Source: Lachnospiraceae bacterium (GTDB taxonomy: Bacteria > Bacillota_A > Clostridia > Lachnospirales > Lachnospiraceae). From it: DNA of 64,000 nt. The position numbers were made by a program, and so were the translations under genes. The notes beneath the pieces are model-generated. The model was not told the DNA's origin. It did not search any database and was given only the letters and a program-made list of their open reading frames with translations. The stretch is from assembly GCA_016287765.1 (NCBI GenBank), contig JAEEWS010000009.1, positions 1-64,000 on the forward strand, in the 5' to 3' direction. Below are positions 9,009 through 15,700 of this stretch, piece by piece (positions within the stretch are counted from its first letter, which is position 1; each line of letters begins with the position of its first letter).

Positions 9009-9428
9009 CTACTCGCCCTCTCTTTCATAGGATGCTCTTTCCTCCTCGTTGTAGATCGAGCGAAGTCTGCGCAACATTCGGAAGTATTTGCCCAGCTTGT
9101 TTCTGGAATGGTTATAATGAAGCATGCCAAAAACAAGGGAGGCCATAACACCTATCACAAGCAACATAACATACACAGCGATCAGCTGCTTCATGAGCAG
9201 CATATAATCGATGTTGACGGCGTTGCTTACAAAAAAATCCATATTATATAAGATCGCAAGTCCGACTGTAAAAACAAAACCAACCGTAACCGCAACAAAA
9301 CTTCCGAGCATACGCGCCCGGAGATAGTCTCTTCTAAAGTATTTGTTGAGTTTCAGATCTTCCTTGCCTTCACCTTTCTCGTATATGGCAAGTCTTGTCA
9401 TCAGTCTGACCTTTCTGTTATTAACCAT
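9009..9428 (-). CDS. Small membrane protein of unknown function
   Basis: 139 residues with two hydrophobic segments (about 42-62 and 82-105) flanked by strongly basic stretches and an acidic end. No family is recognised. The stop is 2 bp from the start of the next membrane gene. The ATG has a GAGGTG ribosome site and a good promoter 40-65 bp upstream, so this is probably the first gene of the run leading through cdaA-cdaR to the ABC exporter. Confidence 0.75.
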   Translation of the reverse strand: MVNNRKVRLMTRLAIYEKGEGKEDLKLNKYFRRDYLRARMLGSFVAVTVGFVFTVGLAILYNMDFFVSNAVNIDYMLLMKQLIAVYVMLLVIGVMASLVFGMLHYNHSRNKLGKYFRMLRRLRSIYNEEERASYEREGE

Positions 9429-9463
9429 TAAAAATCACCTCAAAGTCAGAATATACCACGTTT

Positions 9464-9493
9464 ATGATAACATACCTGATATGCGGGTGTCAA
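9464..9493 (-). promoter_or_regulatory. Sigma-70-type promoter of the cda cluster
   Basis: On the minus strand TTGACA is followed, 18 bp later, by TATCAT, and the first gene starts about 35 bp downstream. Confidence 0.6.
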
Positions 9494-9546
9494 CAAGGCG
9501 CAGACAGGGAAATTAAATTTTTAACATAGTTTTTCCCGGAAAAAAA

Positions 9547-9869
9547 TGAACCCCGGGGACGGGGTTAGTGGTTCATTTTTGTGGCTCAGGCATATATTTT
9601 CTCTGCCTGGGCCACTTTTTTAAACCCTGGGGACGGGGTTAGGGGTTCATTTTTGTGACTCAGGCATATATTTTCTCTGCCTGGGCCACTTTTTTGAACC
9701 CTGGGGACGGGGTTAGGGGTTCATTTTTGTGGCTCAGTCGGCAAAAAACAGTCACTGGGCCAATATTTTTCCACAAAAAGAGGCACCGAGCAGTCTTTAT
9801 GTGACTCTCGGTGCCAAATATTTCAATTGGGTCATAAAAATGAACCCATAACCCCGTCCCCGGGGTTCA
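9547..9869. repeat. Intergenic palindromic repeat island 2
   Basis: Contains the 29-bp element at 9547-9575, 9621-9649, 9695-9723 and inverted at 9841-9869. Two copies of a 35-bp hairpin, GTGGCTCAGG...CCTGGGCCAC, lie at 9581-9615 and 9655-9689. A third hairpin type (GGCACCGAG...CTCGGTGCC) lies at 9782-9815. The block of 29-bp element plus 35-bp hairpin is tandemly repeated with a 74-bp period. No gene is seen in this gap. Confidence 0.85.
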
Positions 9870-9887
9870 AAATAGAGTTACTATGAT

Positions 9888-11264
9888 TTATTTTGTGCTC
9901 TTCTTCTTTTCCAGAGCGGTAAGCACGGTATTTACAAGGATACCCAGGATAAGGGCGCATGCTACGGAAGTGATGGTGATCTCACCGAAGTGAAGGACCA
10001 GACCGCCGATACCGCAGATGAGGATGGTGGAAACAACGAAGAGATTCTTGTTGTCTTCCAGATCAACCTTCTGGATCATCTTGAGACCGCTGACTGCGAT
10101 GAAGCCGTAAAGTGCGATGCACACTCCGCCCATTACGCAGCTGGGGATAGAGTTAACAAATGCAACGAAGGGAGAAAGGAAGGAAATGATGATGGCCAAA
10201 ATGGAGGTGCAGAAGATGGTGATGACCGATGCATTTCCTGTGATAGCGACGCAAGCGATGGACTCGCCGTAGGTGGTGTTGGGGCAGCCTCCGAAAAGTG
10301 CGCCTGCCATGGAGCCTACGCCATCGCCCAGAAGGGTTCTGTTGAGGCCGGGCTCTTCAAGAAGATCCTTCTCGATGATGGAAGAAATGTTCTTGTGGTC
10401 TGCAATGTGTTCAGCAAAAACTACGAAAGCTACGGGAACATATGCTACCGCAACAGTTCCGATATAGGCACCCGACAGTCCGCCGAAACCGCCGAAGGCA
10501 GTAACAAAGGTGAAGGTGGGAAGGCTGAAGAAGGTGGTAACCTTTACGCCGTCTGCTACCAGGTTTGTGAAGGGACTGAAGTCACTTACAAGGAGAGCAT
10601 CATTGCCCGAAGCATATCCGATGATGGTGAAAATAGCGGAAACAACGTAACCTGCCAGGATACCGATGATGAAAGGTATGAGCTTGATGTTCTTGCTTCC
10701 GATGGTGGAGCAGATGATGGTTACGAAGAGGGTTACAAGTCCGCAAAGAACTGCGATCAGTGTTGAACCGCCTGCCGGAGCCTTCTGAAGATCGCCTACA
10801 GCGTTACCTGCAAGGGAAAGTCCGATGATGGCAACCGTAGGTCCGATAACTACTGCGGGCATGAGCTTGTTAACCCAGCCTGAACCTACTGCTTTTACTA
10901 TTATAGATATTACGACATATACAAGGCCTGCAAGTACCGCACCGATGATAAGGCCCAGATAGCCCACTGCCACGCTTGTCGCACCGGCGAAAGCGGCTGT
11001 CATGGAACCGATGAATGCGAATGAAGATCCCAGGAATACAGGGCTCTTAAAGCGTGTGAAGATGAGGTAGACGAGAGTACCTATGCCTGCTCCGAAAAGT
11101 GCTGCAGCCGAGCTCATGCTGCCGCTTCCCGTGAGGCCTGCGTTGCCGTTGATGATGATGGGCACAACCAGTGTCGCCGTCATGATCGCAAGCAGCTGTT
11201 GCAGGGCATAGACGATCGTCTTGCCCATTGCGGGCTTGTCATTGATACCGTAAGTGAGTTTCAT
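9888..11264 (-). CDS. Uracil/xanthine permease (NCS2 family)
   Basis: A nucleobase:cation symporter of the inner membrane with about 14 hydrophobic segments over 458 residues. Family marks are the N-terminal LTYGINDKP, QQLLAIMTATLVVP, the long central GLSGAYIGTVAVAYVPVAFV region, and the NTTYGESIACVAITGNASV segment, which fits uracil permeases (UraA/PyrP-like) better than xanthine ones. The exact substrate is not certain. It is transcribed alone from a promoter 280 bp upstream, leaving a long leader with a terminator-like structure. Confidence 0.9.
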   Translation of the reverse strand: MKLTYGINDKPAMGKTIVYALQQLLAIMTATLVVPIIINGNAGLTGSGSMSSAAALFGAGIGTLVYLIFTRFKSPVFLGSSFAFIGSMTAAFAGATSVAVGYLGLIIGAVLAGLVYVVISIIVKAVGSGWVNKLMPAVVIGPTVAIIGLSLAGNAVGDLQKAPAGGSTLIAVLCGLVTLFVTIICSTIGSKNIKLIPFIIGILAGYVVSAIFTIIGYASGNDALLVSDFSPFTNLVADGVKVTTFFSLPTFTFVTAFGGFGGLSGAYIGTVAVAYVPVAFVVFAEHIADHKNISSIIEKDLLEEPGLNRTLLGDGVGSMAGALFGGCPNTTYGESIACVAITGNASVITIFCTSILAIIISFLSPFVAFVNSIPSCVMGGVCIALYGFIAVSGLKMIQKVDLEDNKNLFVVSTILICGIGGLVLHFGEITITSVACALILGILVNTVLTALEKKKSTK

Positions 11265-11302
11265 AGTTTTTTCCTCCGTTGCTGATTGTAATAAATTAAA
11301 TT

Positions 11303-11332
11303 TGAACCTTTGGGGACGGGGTTAGGGGTTCA
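11303..11332. repeat. Single 29-bp palindromic repeat inside permease leader
   Basis: One variant copy (TGAACCTTTGGGG...GGGGTTCA) lies between the leader terminator and the start codon of the uracil/xanthine permease, so it would be transcribed as part of the mRNA. Confidence 0.8.
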
Positions 11333-11341
11333 CTTTTGCCT

Positions 11342-11398
11342 AAAAAAAGAGGCGGTTCGGAAAAAATGGGGATACCCATCCTTTCAACAAATCGTCTC
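11342..11398 (-). promoter_or_regulatory. Putative transcription attenuator in permease leader
   Basis: On the minus strand an imperfect 11-bp stem (complement of 11388-11398 with complement of 11349-11360, two A-C mismatches) encloses a smaller ATGGG/CCCAT hairpin. Seven U residues follow directly (11342-11348), as in an intrinsic terminator. Upstream leader sequence around 11415-11425 (CGGTTGG) can pair with part of the terminator arm, giving a possible antiterminator. Pyrimidine-linked attenuation is plausible for this gene, but I do not see a clear PyrR-binding consensus or a known riboswitch. Confidence 0.5.
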
Positions 11399-11542
11399 TG
11401 AAAAGTGAAACACCAACCGTTCCGTCGGAAACAACAGAACCGGCGGTATAAGTTCAACTGTTATGTTTTTGATCATTCCGGTAAAAGAACTTTCAAAATG
11501 CATTTTTTTGCCCTCTCCCAAAAGCTAAATTCATTTGGTGAA

Positions 11543-11571
11543 ATGATAGCACTTCTGCATCTGTTTGTGAA
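11543..11571 (-). promoter_or_regulatory. Promoter of uracil/xanthine permease
   Basis: On the minus strand TTCACA, 17 bp, TATCAT. It lies between the end of the upstream small gene and the permease, giving a leader of about 270 nt. Confidence 0.6.
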
Positions 11572-11596
11572 GAGGGAATTTATTATTTTTTTAGAC

Positions 11597-12013
11597 TTAC
11601 TTCACTTTTTTATATTCCGTATTATCGATCTTGATAGTGTCTTTTCCCTTGTAGAAGCTGTAGGTGTAGTCCTTGTCAACCTTTTCTACGGAGCCGTCAT
11701 CCTTCTTCTTTTCCTCTGTGAATGTGAAGGTGATCCGGTTATCCTTGATCTTGTACTTGCCTTCCTGAGTGGAGGTCGAAGATCCCAGTATGGTAACCTC
11801 TGTTTCCACGGAAACCTTATTGAGCCCGGAGAATGTGTAGGTAACGGAACCAAGTGAATAGTTCATTCCGAAAAGTGAACCTGCCGCTTCGCTCTTATAA
11901 CTTCCGAATACTCTTGTGGAAGTAATGAACAGTACGCAGCAAATGATGGCCGCGATAACTATCACTGTTCCGACTATTGCTCCCAAACTACTGCTTTTTT
12001 TGCTTTTTGCCAT
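11597..12013 (-). CDS. Membrane-anchored exported protein of unknown function
   Basis: 138 residues: a short Lys/Ser-rich start, one membrane helix (about 10-31) and an extracytoplasmic beta-rich part of about 100 residues. The pattern GKYKIKDNRITFTF followed by SFYKGKDTIKIDNTEYKKV resembles small lipocalin-like or DUF-type domains in Clostridia surface proteins. No function can be assigned. It has its own strong promoter and no close partner. Confidence 0.75.
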   Translation of the reverse strand: MAKSKKSSSLGAIVGTVIVIAAIICCVLFITSTRVFGSYKSEAAGSLFGMNYSLGSVTYTFSGLNKVSVETEVTILGSSTSTQEGKYKIKDNRITFTFTEEKKKDDGSVEKVDKDYTYSFYKGKDTIKIDNTEYKKVK

Positions 12014-12056
12014 TTTTTTCTTCCTCTTTTCCTAATCTTATTTTGGTTAAAGTAAA

Positions 12057-12082
12057 GCCGCAGAATATCCCAATCCTGCGGC
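12057..12082 (-). other. Stem-loop at the 5' end of a transcript
   Basis: GCCGCAG pairs with CTGCGGC around a 12-nt loop. On the minus strand it forms just after the transcription start predicted from the promoter at 12093-12121 and could protect the 5' end. On the plus strand it is followed by seven T and would be a terminator, but no plus-strand gene precedes it. Confidence 0.4.
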
Positions 12083-12092
12083 CCCTTTTTTT

Positions 12093-12121
12093 ATTATAGC
12101 ATATATTTTGCCGACGGGCAA
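12093..12121 (-). promoter_or_regulatory. Promoter of the small exported protein gene
   Basis: Minus strand TTGCCC, 17 bp, TGCTATAAT (extended -10). Confidence 0.65.
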
Positions 12122-12135
12122 GTTATGGCCGAAAA

Positions 12136-12490
12136 TGAACCCCGGGGACGGGGTTAGAGGTTCATTTTTTGACACCCGGGGACGGGGTTAGAGGTTCATT
12201 TTTGTGACTCAGGCATATGTTTTCTCTACCTGAGCCACTAATACCGCTTCCGGAGCTCAGTCCGGACATCTGTTATGTGGCTCACGTCGTTAATTACTTC
12301 AATAGAGTCAACATTTTTCACGCAAAAAATGGCATCGAACAGACTTTAAGTGGCTCTCGATGCCAAATATTTCAATTGAGTCATAAAAATGAACCCATAA
12401 CCCCGTCCCCGGGGTTCAAAAAAGTGACTCTAGTGACCAAAAAAGGCTAATGGGTCAAAAGTGAACCCATAACCCCGTCCCCGGGGTTCA
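12136..12490. repeat. Intergenic palindromic repeat island 3 (composite element)
   Basis: 29-bp elements lie at 12136-12164, 12170-12198 (hybrid with a TGACACCC left arm), 12390-12418 and 12462-12490. The 35-bp GTGACTCAGG/CCTGAGCCAC hairpin is at 12204-12238 and the GGCATCGA...TCGATGCC hairpin at 12331-12364. The order and linker sequences closely match 22165-22519 and, inverted, 24083-24332, so the whole block behaves as one composite repeat. No gene is seen. Confidence 0.85.
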
Positions 12491-12528
12491 AAAAAAGGGC
12501 CGCGATTGCGACCCTGTATGCCTTATTC

Positions 12529-13488
12529 TTATTTCTGTACAAGATGTACTGCGAAACCGCCGAAGTCGTCCTTCAGATAGATCCTGGTCATCTTGTTGTT
12601 CTTGTAGAGGATGGAATCCTTGTCGAACTCGAAGCCCTGACGCTCCATGTGATAAATAGCTCTCTCGAGGTAGTTGGTTCCGATAGCGATGTGGCCCAGT
12701 TTGCCGGGTCCCATGGACTTGTTTACTTCGATGGAGGAGCTGGCAAAAATGGAGGAATTGCCTACCTTAAGCTCGAAGCCGAAGAACTTGGCGAACATCT
12801 CTGCAAGTGCCATAGCCTTGGTCTCGTTCTCGCAGTTGATGCCTATGTGCTTAAACTCGAAGCCGAGCATGGTATTTACTGCTTCACGGGTAAGTCTCTT
12901 GATCTCGTCGAACTGACCGTTGGCGATCATGTCGCTCTTGACCATCCAGCTTCCGCCGCAGGCAACGATCTTAGGGAAGTCAAGGTAATCCTTTAAGTTG
13001 TTGGCATTGATACCGCCGGTGGGCATGAACTTAACGCCTGTGTAAGGTGCTGCCATAGCCTTGATCTTAGCGATACCGCCGGACTGCTCAGCGGGGAAGA
13101 ACTTAACAACGTCAAGTCCGAGCTCCAGAGCAGCTTCAATATCAGTAGGGCTGGAAGTTCCGGGGGTGATGGGAACATTCTTCTCAAGGCAGTATTTAAC
13201 AACCTTGGGATTAAGGCCGGGGCTTACGATGAACTTAGCGCCTGCTGCTACCGCACGGTCAACCTGCTCTGTTGTAAGTACTGTACCTGCACCGATAAGC
13301 ATATCGGGAAATGCTTCGCACATATTGCGGATAGCTTCTTCCGCAGCAGCTGTTCTGAAGGTTACTTCCGCAACGGGAAGTCCGCCTTCGCAAAGCGCCT
13401 TGGCAAGCGGAACTGCATCCTTAGCGTCATTGATGGCAACAACGGGGATGATGCCAAGTTTTGAAAATTGATTGATGATTTCGTTCAT
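12529..13488 (-). CDS. eda: KDPG/KHG aldolase fused to a C-terminal VOC (glyoxalase-like) domain
   Basis: Residues 1-208 are a class I KDPG aldolase, which splits 2-keto-3-deoxy-6-phosphogluconate to pyruvate and glyceraldehyde-3-phosphate, the last step of uronate degradation. Visible are Glu41 (EVTFRT), the Schiff-base Lys129 (DVVKFFPAE) and the phosphate-binding MPTGGI segment. Residues 212-319 form an extra vicinal-oxygen-chelate fold (FKHIGINCENETKAM, GHIAIGTNYLERAI, GGFAVHLVQK) of unknown role. It is transcribed alone. It fits functionally with uxaB at 47.7-49.2 kb and the GH105/PL11 genes. Confidence 0.92.
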   Translation of the reverse strand: MNEIINQFSKLGIIPVVAINDAKDAVPLAKALCEGGLPVAEVTFRTAAAEEAIRNMCEAFPDMLIGAGTVLTTEQVDRAVAAGAKFIVSPGLNPKVVKYCLEKNVPITPGTSSPTDIEAALELGLDVVKFFPAEQSGGIAKIKAMAAPYTGVKFMPTGGINANNLKDYLDFPKIVACGGSWMVKSDMIANGQFDEIKRLTREAVNTMLGFEFKHIGINCENETKAMALAEMFAKFFGFELKVGNSSIFASSSIEVNKSMGPGKLGHIAIGTNYLERAIYHMERQGFEFDKDSILYKNNKMTRIYLKDDFGGFAVHLVQK

Positions 13489-13533
13489 ATTTTTTCTCCT
13501 TCTTCATATAAAGAAAAATTTTACTCACGTGGA

Positions 13534-13562
13534 ATTATACTTTGTTTGTTACATGATTTCAA
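13534..13562 (-). promoter_or_regulatory. Promoter of the KDPG aldolase gene
   Basis: Minus strand TTGAAA, 17 bp, TATAAT, about 45 bp before the start codon, which has a GAAGGAG ribosome site. Confidence 0.65.
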
Positions 13563-13600
13563 GAATAATTCTTTATGATAGTGTGTTAAAATTTAAGATA

Positions 13601-14437
13601 TCATTTAAACACTTTTGAAGAAATAAAGTTATGATTATATATAAAGGAAAGCAGGGGATTTTCGTTGATCATGGCCAGCATCTTTTGGCCGATGGAGGTG
13701 GCGCTGATCATAGTGATGATCACAAAGAGCACCCACACCACGACAAGGCCGATAAGGCCGCCCGCTATGGCTCCGGCAATGGAGTTGGCCTGCTCGATGC
13801 CGGGGATACGTCCCAAAAGATTAGTGATACCGCCCAACATTGCAAGGACTATGCCTACAATAAGCAATGTCCCGATGAAGGCCACAGCCTTTACAATAAG
13901 GTTGGTAATGCCTGTATATGCGCCTTTTTTAAGGGATTCGGCGGTTTCGTTGGCATTGGCGTCTGCAGATACTTCAAAACCCGTGATCACGCTTTCGTCA
14001 CCGACGATGGATTCCCTGAAACTCTCGGGTACATCCATTGTTTCCAGTAGTTCGTTCATAAGGGCAACACTGTCACTGCCGCTGTTCTCAATGCTTTCAG
14101 TATCTTCTTCCTTGGAAGAGGCAAGATTTGCGATGACGCTCGCCCATTTATTCTTTTCGGCAAGAGCCTCGGTCTTTGTATAGAAGAAATTGTACAAATT
14201 TGGGCGACTCATGATCATTGACTTGGTAATGGGCGACAGAAGAATGGTGAGGCTTATGGCAAGCACAATACCGATCACCGCAAATATCATTTTAAAAGCC
14301 CCTTTATGTGCTCCGATGATGGCTCCGATGGCTATGATGGCCAGAACCCCTATCAGTAGCAGGTTTATATGCAATTTATCCAATATGCTGGCAGATTTTT
14401 CCGCAATGGTTGCGGCTTCATCAGTTGTAAAGAACAT
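13601..14437 (-). CDS. CvpA-like membrane protein
   Basis: 278 residues with about four hydrophobic segments: helices at 25-45 and 50-70, a hydrophilic extracytoplasmic loop of about 100 residues, then helices at 185-205 and 220-245. The GAHKGAFKMIFAVIGIVLAI and GRIPGIEQANSIAGAIAGGLIGLVV segments resemble the colicin V production (CvpA) family, a poorly understood envelope family. It lies 18 bp after the DUF5711-like gene and is probably cotranscribed. Function unknown. Confidence 0.7.
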   Translation of the reverse strand: MFFTTDEAATIAEKSASILDKLHINLLLIGVLAIIAIGAIIGAHKGAFKMIFAVIGIVLAISLTILLSPITKSMIMSRPNLYNFFYTKTEALAEKNKWASVIANLASSKEEDTESIENSGSDSVALMNELLETMDVPESFRESIVGDESVITGFEVSADANANETAESLKKGAYTGITNLIVKAVAFIGTLLIVGIVLAMLGGITNLLGRIPGIEQANSIAGAIAGGLIGLVVVWVLFVIITMISATSIGQKMLAMINENPLLSFIYNHNFISSKVFK

Positions 14438-14455
14438 GTGCTTACTTCCTTTCGC

Positions 14456-15577
14456 TTATTTTACAAGGGTCACGGCCCTCACCCTGTCCGGATCGGTGAA
14501 AAAGTATCTGTTCCCTCCCCCGGAATACAGCTTGCTGCCGCTGCCTTCAAACCGGCAGTCCAGCTTCGTGGTCCCGTTCATTCTATATATGACTGCAGTC
14601 TGTCCCTTAATGATCAGGGCTTCGCCGTTGGTAACGGTAATGCTGTCATAGTCGTTCAGTTCGTCTATGCTGCCACTGACTGCGCCATTGGTGCCGTAAA
14701 ATGTGAGTTTTCTGCCATCGGGGATCTCGGAGATCACAGCCAGGCATTCGTCGCAGACCTGCACATCAAAGAGCTTGAACTTGCTCCTCTCGTCCTTAAG
14801 CAGTTCCGGAATCTCCTCCATCTTAAACAGAGAAAAGCCGTCGCCAAACACGGCAGCCACATGGTCATTTCCCATGAAATCCACGAAATAGGCCATCTCC
14901 CCGGCATATATTTTCTGTCCCACGATATTTTCTATAAAGTTTTTACCCACATCGCCGGTGTTGTAAAACGTCACTTTGCTCACGATGTCATCGCCCGAAA
15001 AGGAAAGATAGAGGGTGACCAGCTTCTTGCCGTCTCCGGAAAGGGCGATGTCCACGGGAAATCCGTCATTGGCGGTGGTAGTTCCGATCTCCACCTTGGG
15101 TTCGCCGTCGGGAGTGTAGATCCGGATCAGGTCCTTGCTGCCGTCATCCAGTAAAACGGCGGTGGTACCGTCCTCTGCGGTGCAGAGTTTCACGATGGGA
15201 GCCTCGGTCTTATAGCTGTGAGGCAGGCCCTCGGGAGAGATTATGTACACCTTGTTTCCGCCGATATCCGCAATTGCGGCCGTTTTTCCGCGGCTGACCG
15301 TAAAGGGATGATCCAGTTCGAAGGCCACGTCCATCATGAGACCGCCATCTCCGTCGTATCCCTTCATTCCGTTCATTCCGGTCACGAAGAGACAGCCACT
15401 GTTATTGTAAAGTTCTGAACCGTCGGAGATCCTGATCTCATTGACCTGTTTGATATCGTCAAATTTTCCGTAATTCTTCTGTCTAACCGATATCAGCACA
15501 AAAGCGCCGATCACCAGCAAAGCGAAAAAAATGAGGATATATATGAATTTTTTAAAACTTCCGCTTCTCAAAGCCAA
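14456..15577 (-). CDS. DUF5711-like membrane-anchored beta-propeller protein
   Basis: 373 residues: basic start, one membrane helix (about 10-28), then an all-beta extracytoplasmic part with repeated short strands and turns (for example GDGKKLVTLYLSFSG, GNDHVAAVFGDGFSLF), consistent with a propeller of the DUF5711 type common in Lachnospiraceae. It is paired with the CvpA-like gene, so the two may form one envelope unit. Biochemical role unknown. Confidence 0.7.
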   Translation of the reverse strand: MALRSGSFKKFIYILIFFALLVIGAFVLISVRQKNYGKFDDIKQVNEIRISDGSELYNNSGCLFVTGMNGMKGYDGDGGLMMDVAFELDHPFTVSRGKTAAIADIGGNKVYIISPEGLPHSYKTEAPIVKLCTAEDGTTAVLLDDGSKDLIRIYTPDGEPKVEIGTTTANDGFPVDIALSGDGKKLVTLYLSFSGDDIVSKVTFYNTGDVGKNFIENIVGQKIYAGEMAYFVDFMGNDHVAAVFGDGFSLFKMEEIPELLKDERSKFKLFDVQVCDECLAVISEIPDGRKLTFYGTNGAVSGSIDELNDYDSITVTNGEALIIKGQTAVIYRMNGTTKLDCRFEGSGSKLYSGGGNRYFFTDPDRVRAVTLVK

Positions 15578-15642
15578 ACCCCGAAATATTTTAAAAATAT
15601 ATTCGCATGAACTTTATTTTGTCAGGCATGCATATAAAAACC

Positions 15643-15663
15643 CGGCGTGGGAGACCCACGCCG
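15643..15663 (-). terminator. Terminator of the surface lipoprotein gene
   Basis: A 9-bp stem CGGCGTGGG/CCCACGCCG with a 3-nt loop is followed on the minus strand by GGGTTTTTAT. Confidence 0.8.
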
Positions 15664-15700
15664 TCATTATATCATTTATACTTTAATTTGGAAAGAATTA

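Noticed and set aside
11265..11536. Purine riboswitch or PyrR-binding leader
   Set aside because: Neither the purine aptamer core nor a PyrR binding consensus is visible, so only a generic attenuator is reported.
12057..12098. Plus-strand terminator
   Set aside because: No plus-strand gene precedes it and it coincides with the 5' end of a minus-strand transcript, so it is listed as a leader stem-loop.
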